From positions 2,537,501-2,601,500 of the forward strand of contig NZ_CP146609.1 in NCBI RefSeq assembly GCF_037094465.1: 64,000 nucleotides of DNA, given 5' to 3'. The translations under genes and the position numbers were made by a program. The stretch comes from Pseudodesulfovibrio sp. 5S69 (GTDB lineage Bacteria; Desulfobacterota; Desulfovibrionia; Desulfovibrionales; Desulfovibrionaceae). Within the stretch, counting starts at the first letter, position 1, and every line of letters starts with the position of its first letter. Shown here piece after piece: positions 34,827-42,591 of this stretch. The notes under the pieces are model-generated. The model was not told the DNA's origin. It was given only the letters and a program-made list of their open reading frames with translations, and did no database searches.

Positions 34827-36077
34827 TCAATCCTGTGCCTTCGAAGGCTTTTCAGCGGTCATCCAATCCTTATCCCGGTAGAGTTGCCCGGCAAAGGCCT
34901 GTTCCAGCCGGTCGAAGCGCGGCTCCGCGCCGCTCAGGTGGTGGAGAAGAAAATTGCGCAGCACGGCCCGCCTGGGCGCGTCCGCGTCGGTTCCGGCAAA
35001 GGGAACGTAGGTCTGGCCCAGGCCGTCGAAGGCGGTGTGCAGGGCCAGGAGCCCTTCGGGGACGTGTTCCGCCTTGCCTGTGACCAGGAAACGGCGAAAT
35101 CCCGGGTCCACGAATCCGTTCAGGCATTGGACGTTTTCCTGGCACGGCGAGGTTTCCAGGCACGGCAGGCAGTTGGTCACGGCCTGGTAGACCGTGTGCC
35201 CGAGGCCGTAGGGGCCGGTCTCGAAGCACCAAGCCGAGGACAGGAAAAAGGCGGCCACCGGCGTGCCCAGGTGGGCGGCCAGGTGCATGGTCCCCGTGTC
35301 CGGGGTGATCAGCAGGTCCAGGCCGCCGACGACGTCCACGAGCTGTGTCCAATCCGTCCGGCCCGCCAGGTTCTCGGTCACGGCTTGCAGGTTCGCAGGC
35401 AACTCCTTGATCACGGCCTGCCCTGCGGCGCCTTCGGTCTTCCCGCCCAAAAGGACGATACGCCTCGCCTTGCGCGAACCCGCCAAGGTGGCCGTGATCT
35501 GCGCAAGGAGCGCGGCGGGCAGGGAGCGCCGGGATTCGCGCCCGGCCAGGACCACGCCGATGCCGCCGCCCTTGGAGGTGGCCTCGGGGTTGATCGCGGG
35601 CGCGGGGAGCATGTCCGGGCAGTACGCGCCCCAGAAGTCCACCAGGTTCATGCCCAACCGGCGGAACCCGGACCAGCGCATGGCCATGGCCGGCCACCGG
35701 CCGGTTATCTCCTGGCCGTTGCGCCATGCGTATCCTTCCACCCTTTCGGGGTCGAACAAGGCGGCCAGTCGGAAATTCAGGCCTGAGAAATTGAGGTTGT
35801 AAACGGCCTCGAAGTCCAGGGCCGCCAACTCGGCGAAGGCGCTTCGGTTGTCCAGGAGCATCCTGAGTGAGGCCTGGGCGTCGCTCAACCCCGTGCCGTG
35901 GGCCGTGATCGGGTGCAGGACCACATCCGGGTAGACCAGCCGGGCCAGGGGGGCCAGGGAAGCGTCCAGGCACAGGTGGACCAAGGACTGGGGGCGTGCC
36001 GCGAGGGTTCGGATCAGCCGTTTGGTCTGGATCAGGTCCCCGAACCGGGCGAGTTGTATGACGAGGTAATTCTTCAT
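34827..36077 (-). CDS. Glycosyltransferase family 9 (heptosyltransferase-like)
   Basis: A 416-residue GT9-type enzyme. The N-terminal YLVIQLARFGDLIQTKRLIRTL and C-terminal LLITPDTGTMHLAAHLGTPVAAFF (the nucleotide-sugar site) match the ADP-heptose:LPS heptosyltransferase superfamily. It is paired with the CgeB-like gene 2 bases downstream. Both may act on one glycan, such as LPS core or a flagellin modification. It lacks a clear ribosome binding site and is divergent from the tetrapyrrole cluster. Confidence 0.85.
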   Translation of the reverse strand: MKNYLVIQLARFGDLIQTKRLIRTLAARPQSLVHLCLDASLAPLARLVYPDVVLHPITAHGTGLSDAQASLRMLLDNRSAFAELAALDFEAVYNLNFSGLNFRLAALFDPERVEGYAWRNGQEITGRWPAMAMRWSGFRRLGMNLVDFWGAYCPDMLPAPAINPEATSKGGGIGVVLAGRESRRSLPAALLAQITATLAGSRKARRIVLLGGKTEGAAGQAVIKELPANLQAVTENLAGRTDWTQLVDVVGGLDLLITPDTGTMHLAAHLGTPVAAFFLSSAWCFETGPYGLGHTVYQAVTNCLPCLETSPCQENVQCLNGFVDPGFRRFLVTGKAEHVPEGLLALHTAFDGLGQTYVPFAGTDADAPRRAVLRNFLLHHLSGAEPRFDRLEQAFAGQLYRDKDWMTAEKPSKAQD

Positions 36078-36180
36078 GTTGTGTTGCGCGTGTCAAAACA
36101 CTAGCGTAATTCCAATGATTCTTGCAAGAACCGGGCAATTTCCCATTTTACATGTTTGCGAGCATTGGTTATCAAGACGC

Positions 36181-36858
36181 ATGCGATATTACCCCATCTT
36201 CGTGAACCTGGAAAACAAGGGCTGCCTGGTGGTCGGCGCGGGCGAGGTCGGCAAGCGCAAGATTCAGTCCCTGATCGATTCCGGGGCCGGTCGCGTTACC
36301 ATCATCGACACCCGGAAACCGGGACCTGAGTTCGACTCGGTCACGGCCCTGCCCAACGTGGATTTCCTCTGCCGCGAGTTCGCTGACGGCGACCTGGACG
36401 GGAAGTTCCTGGTCATCGCCTGCACCTCCTCCGAGGAGGTCAACTGGCGTATCAGCAACCTGTGCCGCGACCGGGGCATCCTGTGCAACATCGTGGATCA
36501 GCCCGAGAAGTGCAGCTTCATCGTGCCCGCCACGGTCAAGCGCGGCGACCTGACGGTGGCCATCTCCACGGCGGGCCGCAGCCCGGCCATGGCCAAGCGC
36601 ATCCGAAAGGAATTGCAGGAGAGTTTCGGCGATGAATACGCGAGCCTGCTGACCGCAATGGGCCGCATACGGCCGCTCATGCTCTCCATGGGGCTGACCA
36701 CGGCCGACAACACGGCGGTCTTCCGCTCCTTGGTCAATTCCGCCCTGCTCGACGCCTTGAAGGGTCACGACCTTGACGCGGCCACGGAAATTCTTAAAGA
36801 ATCGTTGCCCGACCCGTTGCACGACAACATCCCGGAGTTGCTTGATGGGCTTGTTTGA
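36181..36858 (+). CDS. Precorrin-2 dehydrogenase / siroheme synthase N-terminal type
   Basis: A 225-residue NAD-dependent enzyme. The N-terminal Rossmann motif is CLVVGAGEVGKRKIQSL (about 14-30), followed by a central CNIVDQPEKCSFIVPATVKRGDL and SPAMAKRIRKELQE. It is the CysG N-terminal/Met8-like unit that oxidises precorrin-2 to sirohydrochlorin, without a fused methyltransferase. In sulfate reducers this feeds siroheme and the alternative heme route. ATG 36181 begins the family N-terminus; the ribosome binding site is poor. It overlaps the next gene by 14 bases. Confidence 0.88.
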   Translation: MRYYPIFVNLENKGCLVVGAGEVGKRKIQSLIDSGAGRVTIIDTRKPGPEFDSVTALPNVDFLCREFADGDLDGKFLVIACTSSEEVNWRISNLCRDRGILCNIVDQPEKCSFIVPATVKRGDLTVAISTAGRSPAMAKRIRKELQESFGDEYASLLTAMGRIRPLMLSMGLTTADNTAVFRSLVNSALLDALKGHDLDAATEILKESLPDPLHDNIPELLDGLV

Positions 36859-37657
36859 ATCGCTCCATATCGTGATCATCGCGCTCTATGCGCTCGGCAC
36901 CGTGCTGTTCCTGACCTCCGTGTTCACGGAGAACGACAGGCTCAAGCGCATCGCCATCTGGCTCGCCGTCCTCGGTTTCACCTTCAATACCGTGGACCTG
37001 GGGCTGACCCTGAGCCGTGATCCGGCGGTCTTGAGCGGCGGCAATTTCTATTTCAACATCATCGGCTGGTGCGCGCTGGCCCTGTATTTCTTCCTCTGGT
37101 GGCGGCTGCGGCTCGAATACCTGGCCATCACCGCCCTGCCCTTCGCCCTGCTGCTCTTCGTGGCCTCCCTGGCCCTGGGCGGCATCCGGGTGGTCATGCC
37201 CCCACAACTGACCGCCCTGTTCTTCGGCCTGCACATCGGCTCCCTGGTCCTGACGCTGGGCGCGCTGATCATGGCCTTCGGCGCGGGCGTGGCTTTTCTC
37301 TACTACAACCGCAAGCTCAAGACTAAGGAAGGGCTGTCGGCCATGGGGAACAGCATCCCCTCGCTGGACAAGTTCGACACCGTCAACCGCTGGGCGGTGT
37401 TGATCGGATTCCCGCTCTATACTCTGGGCCTTTTCTCCACCTTCAGTTGGTACCTGATCGCCCCGTTCAAGCCCTTTGCCTGGGACATCATGAAGATCGG
37501 CTCCCTGGCGGTCTGGTTCCTCTACGCCTTCCTCTTCCATCAGCGCGTGGTGCTCGGCTGGCGCGGACGCAAGCCCGCCATCCTGGCCATCTGGGTCTTT
37601 GCCGGGATGTGCATCTCACTCATACACCACACCATCACTTTCAGGGCGGCGCCATGA
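36845..37657 (+). CDS. CcsA/HemX-like membrane protein
   Basis: A 270-residue protein with about eight membrane helices and the cytochrome-c assembly (CcsA) family layout, including LGFTFNTVDLGL, ALIMAFGAGVAFLYYN and SFAWDIMKIGSLAVWFLYA-like segments near the C-terminus. Members next to hemA are called HemX and affect HemA levels; others deliver heme for cytochrome c maturation. It overlaps the precorrin-2 dehydrogenase gene by 14 bases and hemA by ATGA, so all three are translationally coupled. Confidence 0.85.
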   Translation: MGLFESLHIVIIALYALGTVLFLTSVFTENDRLKRIAIWLAVLGFTFNTVDLGLTLSRDPAVLSGGNFYFNIIGWCALALYFFLWWRLRLEYLAITALPFALLLFVASLALGGIRVVMPPQLTALFFGLHIGSLVLTLGALIMAFGAGVAFLYYNRKLKTKEGLSAMGNSIPSLDKFDTVNRWAVLIGFPLYTLGLFSTFSWYLIAPFKPFAWDIMKIGSLAVWFLYAFLFHQRVVLGWRGRKPAILAIWVFAGMCISLIHHTITFRAAP

Positions 37658-39024
37658 ACAAGCAGATAATCCTCATAGGCCTCAACCACCGCACTGCGGG
37701 CGTCGAAGTGCGCGAGAAATTCGCCCTGACCGACGTGGAGAATTTCGAACAGGGCCTCATGGCCCACTGTCCCGTGCAGGAATGCCTGGCGCTGTCCACC
37801 TGTAACCGGGTGGAGATCGTGGCCGTGGCCAGGAAAGTGCCGGTGGCCGAGGCCATGGACGCCGTGATCCAGTACTGGGCAACGGCCTGCAACGGCTCTC
37901 CCGAGCAGTTGATGGACAATATCTACCAGTATTCGGACCTGGACGCGGTCAGGCATATTTTCACCGTGGCCTCGTCACTCGACTCCATGGTCATGGGCGA
38001 GCCGCAGATCCTCGGCCAGCTCAAGGACGCCTACCGGGCCGCCGTGGACAAGGGCACAGCCAAGACCATCGTCAACCGCCTGCTGCATAAGTCCTTTTCC
38101 GTGGCCAAACGCATCCGCACCGAGACGGCCATCGCCTCCAGCGCGGTGTCCATCAGCTATGCGGCCGTAGAACTGGCGCGCAAGATCTTCGGCGACCTCA
38201 AGCCCACCAGGGCCATGCTGGTCGGCGCGGGCGAGATGGCCGAACTGGCCGCCATGCACCTGCTGCGAAACGGGGTCAAGGAGATCATCATCGCCAACCG
38301 CACCCTGTCCCGGGCCAAGGACCTGGCCGAGAGCCTGGGCGGCGAACCCATCCAGATCGAAGCGATGCCGGACCGGCTGCACGAGGTGGACATCATCATC
38401 TCCTCCACCGGCTCCCCGGTGGCCGTGATCAAGGCGAAGGATGTCAAGGCCGTGCTCCGCAAGCGCAAGAACAAGCCCATGTTCTTCATCGACATCGCCG
38501 TGCCGCGCGACATCGATCCGGACGTCAACACCCTGGACAACGTCTATCTCTACGATATCGACGACCTCAAGGAAGTGGTGGACGAGAACATGGCCCAGCG
38601 CCAGGGAGAAGCCACCAAGGCCCGTGCCGTGGTGGACCTGGAGACCGAAACCTTCGGCAACTGGCTCAATTCGCTCAATATCCAACCGACCATCGTGGAT
38701 CTGGTCGGCAAGGCCGAGGACGTGGCCGTGCGCGAGCTGGCCAAGACCCTCAAGAAGATCGGCCCGGTGGATGACAAGACCCACAACGCGCTGGAACGCT
38801 TGGTCATGTCCATCGCCCATAAGTCCCTGCATGAACCCATCTGTTTCCTCAAGCGGCGCACCCAGGAAGAAGGCTCGGCCGAGCGGTTCATAGACCTGGC
38901 CCGGCGCATGTTCAACCTGGACGACGAGACCGTGCCCGATAACGCCCACCTGGACCGCAAGTCGGCGTCCTGCGCCCCCGAGGACATCGAGCAGTACATC
39001 GAAATCTCGAAAAAGGAACAATAA
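37654..39024 (+). CDS. hemA: Glutamyl-tRNA reductase
   Basis: A 456-residue NADPH-dependent enzyme. It reduces glutamyl-tRNA to glutamate-1-semialdehyde, the first committed tetrapyrrole step of the C5 pathway. The catalytic Cys is C50 in LSTCNRVEI. GLNHRTAGVEVREKF, GEPQILGQLKDAY, the NADPH loop LVGAGEMAELAA and DIAVPRDIDP are present. It overlaps both neighbours (ATGA with the CcsA-like gene, TAATG with the next), making a compact operon. Confidence 0.96.
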   Translation: MNKQIILIGLNHRTAGVEVREKFALTDVENFEQGLMAHCPVQECLALSTCNRVEIVAVARKVPVAEAMDAVIQYWATACNGSPEQLMDNIYQYSDLDAVRHIFTVASSLDSMVMGEPQILGQLKDAYRAAVDKGTAKTIVNRLLHKSFSVAKRIRTETAIASSAVSISYAAVELARKIFGDLKPTRAMLVGAGEMAELAAMHLLRNGVKEIIIANRTLSRAKDLAESLGGEPIQIEAMPDRLHEVDIIISSTGSPVAVIKAKDVKAVLRKRKNKPMFFIDIAVPRDIDPDVNTLDNVYLYDIDDLKEVVDENMAQRQGEATKARAVVDLETETFGNWLNSLNIQPTIVDLVGKAEDVAVRELAKTLKKIGPVDDKTHNALERLVMSIAHKSLHEPICFLKRRTQEEGSAERFIDLARRMFNLDDETVPDNAHLDRKSASCAPEDIEQYIEISKKEQ

Positions 39025-39371
39025 TGCGCACCTATCTCATAGAAGACCTGAACGACAAGGACTACCAGACCGTCACCAAAGCCTTTGACGAACTCGGCCT
39101 TCGCGGTTCCATAGACGGCATCTACTACCTGCCTCTGCCCGAGGACCTGCTCCAGGGCGACCAGCAGGCCCATCTCGGCGAATGCGGTCCGTATTTCATG
39201 GCTCTGGAGGCTGTGGATTCCCCGGACCGGAACAGCCTGCGCCTGGAGTTGCTTGTCCGCGCCCGGAACAAGATCCGCTGCTCCTGCGTATCCTATGCCG
39301 ACTCGGCCCAGCGCAAGCACATGATCGAATATCTCGACCAGTTCATCGAGGAGCTGGAAGTCTCCGTGTAG
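39024..39371 (+). CDS. Conserved-looking small protein of unknown function
   Basis: A 115-residue soluble protein whose start overlaps the hemA stop (TAATG). It has acidic and aromatic segments (YLIEDLNDKDYQTV, GIYYLPLPEDLL) and three Cys (C53, C85, C87; ECGPYF and IRCSCV). I do not recognise a family. Its tight coupling between hemA and tilS indicates a real gene. Confidence 0.75.
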   Translation: MRTYLIEDLNDKDYQTVTKAFDELGLRGSIDGIYYLPLPEDLLQGDQQAHLGECGPYFMALEAVDSPDRNSLRLELLVRARNKIRCSCVSYADSAQRKHMIEYLDQFIEELEVSV

Positions 39372-39372
39372 C

Positions 39373-40383
39373 ATGACCAGCGCGCCCGCCGACATCCCGC
39401 AGACCCTGCAGGACCTCCTGCCCAAGTGGGCGCATTTCTGCCTGTACGTGGGCCGGTTCGTCGAAGAGGAGCTCGGTGTCGACCTGGAAGGACGCCGCGT
39501 CCTGGTCGGTATGTCCGGCGGCGTGGACTCCACCGCCCTGCTCCTGGTCCTGCACTATCTCTCCCAGCGCGTCGGCTTTACGGTCGGCGCCGTCCACCTC
39601 GATCACCAACTGCGGCCGGAATCCGCCGGGGACGCTTCCTTTGCCCGTTCCCTGTGCGAGCGCTTCGGCATCGACTGCACGGTCGAGTCGCACGACGTGG
39701 CCCGGCTGGCCGAGGAACGCGGTGTGGGGCTTGAGGAGGCCGGGCGCGAGGCGCGCTACCGGCTCTACGCCGAACTGCGCGCGGAAGACGGCTACGACTA
39801 TGTCGCTCTGGGTCATCAGTTGGACGACCTGAGCGAGGACGTGCTCATGCGTTTGATCCGGGGCACGGGCTGGCCCGGCCTGTCCGGCATGCCGGGCTTC
39901 GATCCCGCGCGCGCCCTGATCCGCCCCATGCTGCTCATCCCCAAGTCCACGCTCAGGGCGTTCGTCACCCATGTGGGCAGCGGTTGGCGCGAAGACGCCT
40001 CCAACGCCGATCCGTCCATGACCCGCAACCGCGTGCGCAACGAGATCCTGCCGCTCATCGAGAAGGAGAACCCGGCCTTCTGGCAGTCCGTGGCCCGGCT
40101 GTGGCGCATCGGCCGCGTGGAGCAGGATTTCTGGGAGGGTCTCGAAGCCGGGGCTTGTGAAATTCTGGATAATTCCCGCCTCGAATCCCTGCACAAGGCC
40201 GAGCGGCTGCACCTGTACAAGGCGTGCCTGGTCCGTCTCGGACCGGGGCAGGTCCTGGCCGACACCTTGTTCAAGCTCGACGAGGCCTGGCGGGATAAAC
40301 GCAACACTGCGGTCTTCCAGTTCCCCGGTGACAAAACCGCCACCATCACCGCCTCAAGCGTGGTTTTCTCCACCAAGCATTGA
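39373..40383 (+). CDS. tilS: tRNA(Ile)-lysidine synthase
   Basis: A 336-residue N-type ATP pyrophosphatase that attaches lysine to C34 of tRNA-Ile(CAU). The P-loop is MSGGVDST (47-54). VHLDHQLRPES, EEAGREARYRLY, LMRLIRGTGWPGLSGM and the DASNADPSMTRNRVRN segment identify TilS. It is short: the C-terminal substrate domains of E. coli TilS are missing. The usual AHHADDQAET stretch reads LGHQLDDLSED. It begins 1 base after the small unknown gene. Confidence 0.9.
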   Translation: MTSAPADIPQTLQDLLPKWAHFCLYVGRFVEEELGVDLEGRRVLVGMSGGVDSTALLLVLHYLSQRVGFTVGAVHLDHQLRPESAGDASFARSLCERFGIDCTVESHDVARLAEERGVGLEEAGREARYRLYAELRAEDGYDYVALGHQLDDLSEDVLMRLIRGTGWPGLSGMPGFDPARALIRPMLLIPKSTLRAFVTHVGSGWREDASNADPSMTRNRVRNEILPLIEKENPAFWQSVARLWRIGRVEQDFWEGLEAGACEILDNSRLESLHKAERLHLYKACLVRLGPGQVLADTLFKLDEAWRDKRNTAVFQFPGDKTATITASSVVFSTKH

Positions 40384-40478
40384 CTTCCGGGCTGGCCCGG
40401 TATAAGAGCATGTGATCTTTTGCACAATGTGTCGGAATGGCCAGTCGGCATTTCGCTTTTTTATCATCAGGAGGAATT

Positions 40479-41144
40479 ATGAATATTCTGATTTTCGGCC
40501 CCAACGGCTCCGGTAAAGGCACCCAGGGCGACATCGCCAAGGATAAGTACAAACTGGACCACATCGAGTCCGGCGCCATTTTCCGCAAGCACATCGGCGG
40601 CGGCACCGAGCTGGGCATGAAGGCCAAGGAGTACATCAACAAGGGCGAACTGGTTCCTGATGATATCACCATTCCCATGGTCCTGGACGTGCTCTCCAAT
40701 TCCAAGAGCGGCTGGCTCCTGGACGGTTTCCCCCGTTCCCTGGTGCAGGGCGAAAAGCTCTGGGAAGCCCTGCAGAAGGACGGCGTGAAGCTCGACTACG
40801 TCATCGAGATCAAGCTGCCCCGCGAGATCGCCAAGGCCCGCATCATGGGTCGCCGCCTGTGCGAGAACAACCCGAACCACCCCAACAACGTCGGCATCCC
40901 GGCCATCGCTCCCGACGGCGACAAGTGCCGCGTCTGCGGCGGCGCCCTGACCGCCCGCCAGGATGACCAGGACGAAGGCGCCATCGACGTGCGCCACAAC
41001 ATCTACTACGATGAAGAAACCGGCACCATGGCCGCCTGCAACTACTTCAAGAATCTCAAGGACGCCAACTTCAAGTACATCCAGCTCGACGGCGAGAAGT
41101 CCATCAACGAGATCAAGGAATACCTCATCAGCCAGCTCGACTAG
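40479..41144 (+). CDS. adk: Adenylate kinase
   Basis: A 221-residue enzyme that equilibrates ATP + AMP with 2 ADP. The P-loop GPNGSGKGT is at 7-15, with ESGAIFRKHI, GWLLDGFPRSLVQGE (about 73-87), GRRLCENNPN and the lid segment containing CRVCGG. AGGAGG lies 4 bases before ATG 40479; the upstream frame from 40437 is not needed. It carries its own terminator. At least one of the two lid Cys pairs found in zinc-lid kinases is incomplete. Confidence 0.93.
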   Translation: MNILIFGPNGSGKGTQGDIAKDKYKLDHIESGAIFRKHIGGGTELGMKAKEYINKGELVPDDITIPMVLDVLSNSKSGWLLDGFPRSLVQGEKLWEALQKDGVKLDYVIEIKLPREIAKARIMGRRLCENNPNHPNNVGIPAIAPDGDKCRVCGGALTARQDDQDEGAIDVRHNIYYDEETGTMAACNYFKNLKDANFKYIQLDGEKSINEIKEYLISQLD

Positions 41145-41166
41145 CCGCTGATTGATCGACTATAGA

Positions 41167-41200
41167 AAGTCCCTCCGGCCCTGCCGGAGGGACTTTTTTT
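41167..41200 (+). terminator. Rho-independent terminator after adk
   Basis: A 13-bp stem AAGTCCCTCCGGC / GCCGGAGGGACTT with a three-base loop is followed by seven T. Confidence 0.95.
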
Positions 41201-41457
41201 GCCTCTCCCAGGCCACCCCCCTTCCCTCCACGCACTCGCGCGTGTGATGCGTGAAGCTGATTGTGCGTCTACGCAGGGAATGGTGCTGATGAGGAAAAGT
41301 CGTGGCCGCCTGCCCCGCGAAACGGGGACAAAAGGTGTTGGAGATTTTTAAGAACCTTTTTCAGTGGCGGCTGTTAGCGAGTCTTCGAGCTTTAGAGATG
41401 GGGCGACTGCAGCGATAAAGGTTCTTTAGCCGTCGAAGACGCCCGCCGGCCAGGCGC
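41201..41457. other. Non-coding region with interlocked inverted repeats
   Basis: No gene is seen between the adk and secF terminators. The stretch holds a CCCCG-CGAAA-CGGGG hairpin (about 41316-41330). It also holds two interleaved inverted repeats: AAGAACCTTT (41350-41359) with AAAGGTTCTT (41417-41426), and GTCTTCGA (41381-41388) with TCGAAGAC (41433-41440). This order gives a pseudoknot-like topology. It may be a mobile repetitive element or a structured RNA. Confidence 0.55.
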
Positions 41458-41497
41458 AAAAAAAAAGAGGGCAGCCAAGTGGCCGCCCTCTTTTTTT
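41458..41497. terminator. Terminator after secF, usable from both sides
   Basis: AAAAAAGAGGGC pairs with GCCCTCTTTTTT and encloses a smaller GCC-AAGT-GGC hairpin. The minus strand ends in nine T, 19 bases after the secF stop; the plus strand has seven T. Confidence 0.92.
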
Positions 41498-41516
41498 ATA
41501 GCGTATGACGAGCCGG

Positions 41517-42581
41517 TTAGGCTTCGGCTTCTTCCTCACGGGGTTCGCTGGGGCCGAATCCGTAGAGGATGGGGCTGGCCACGAAGATGGAGGAGTACGT
41601 ACCCACGGTGATGCCGATGAGCAGCGCCAGGGCGAAGTCGTGGATGACCGAGCCGCCCATGACGTACAGGCAGAGCACGACCAGAAGCGTGGTGCCCGAG
41701 GTCAGGATGGTGCGCGACAGGGTCTGGTTGACCGACAGGTTGATGATCTTGCCGAAGGTCAGCTTGCCCTGCTTGGCGATGGTGTTCTCGCGGATGCGGT
41801 CGAACACGATGATGGTGTCGTTGAGCGAGTAGCCGACGATGGTCAGCAGCGCGGCGATGATGGTCAGGTCGAACTCTTTGTTCATGATGGAGAACAGGCC
41901 GACCGTGATGAGCACGTCGTGTATGAGTGCCACCACCGCACCTAGGGCGTAGTTCAGCTTGAGGTACCAGCACAACCCCAGGGTGATGACCAGGGCGACC
42001 AGGATGAGCCAGCCCATGTCGAGGCCGAGAAGGCCTATGCCGTAGACGCCGCCGGCCAGGGCGGCGGCCATGACCGCTGCCGCGGTCCAGCGCTGTTCGA
42101 AGCGGCCGGAGATGTACACGGCGATAAGCAGGACCGCATAGAACAGTGCCTCAAGGGCCTGGGAGCGGAGGTCTGCACCGACCTTGGGGCCGACCATTTC
42201 GAGCCGTTGGATCTCGAAGCCCGCCTTGAGGTTGTCGGAGAGCGCCTTGTTGATCTTGGTCCGGACCTCTTCGGACGTGATGTTCGAAGAGGAGGTGCGG
42301 ATCAGGTACTCGTGGTCGCCCTCAAGGCCGAGGGTCTGGACGACCAGGCCGGGCAGCTTGAGATCCGCCACCGCGTCCTTGATGTCGCCCACGCCGATGG
42401 CCTTGTCGATCTTCACCTGGACGATCATGCCGCCCGCGAAGTCGATGCCGTACTTGGGGCCGCCCTTGATCGCCAGGGAGCCGAGACCGGCCAGGATGAG
42501 GACCGCCGAGAGGATGAAGGCGATCTTCCTGATGCCGATGAAGTCGAGATTGGTATCGGGTTTGATTATTTGAAGTCCCAT
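41517..42581 (-). CDS. secF: Protein-export membrane protein SecF
   Basis: A 354-residue inner-membrane RND-like protein that with SecD uses the proton or sodium gradient to help pull preproteins out of SecYEG. Features are GIDFAGGMIVQVKI near the N-terminus, the periplasmic P4-type domain, about six transmembrane helices, and the SecF signatures LIHDVLITVGLFS, VGYSLNDTIIVFDRIREN and LSRTILTSGTTLLVVL. It is 10 bases after secD and ends in an acidic tail EEEAEA. Confidence 0.96.
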   Translation of the reverse strand: MGLQIIKPDTNLDFIGIRKIAFILSAVLILAGLGSLAIKGGPKYGIDFAGGMIVQVKIDKAIGVGDIKDAVADLKLPGLVVQTLGLEGDHEYLIRTSSSNITSEEVRTKINKALSDNLKAGFEIQRLEMVGPKVGADLRSQALEALFYAVLLIAVYISGRFEQRWTAAAVMAAALAGGVYGIGLLGLDMGWLILVALVITLGLCWYLKLNYALGAVVALIHDVLITVGLFSIMNKEFDLTIIAALLTIVGYSLNDTIIVFDRIRENTIAKQGKLTFGKIINLSVNQTLSRTILTSGTTLLVVLCLYVMGGSVIHDFALALLIGITVGTYSSIFVASPILYGFGPSEPREEEAEA

Positions 42582-42591
42582 TATCGTTCCC

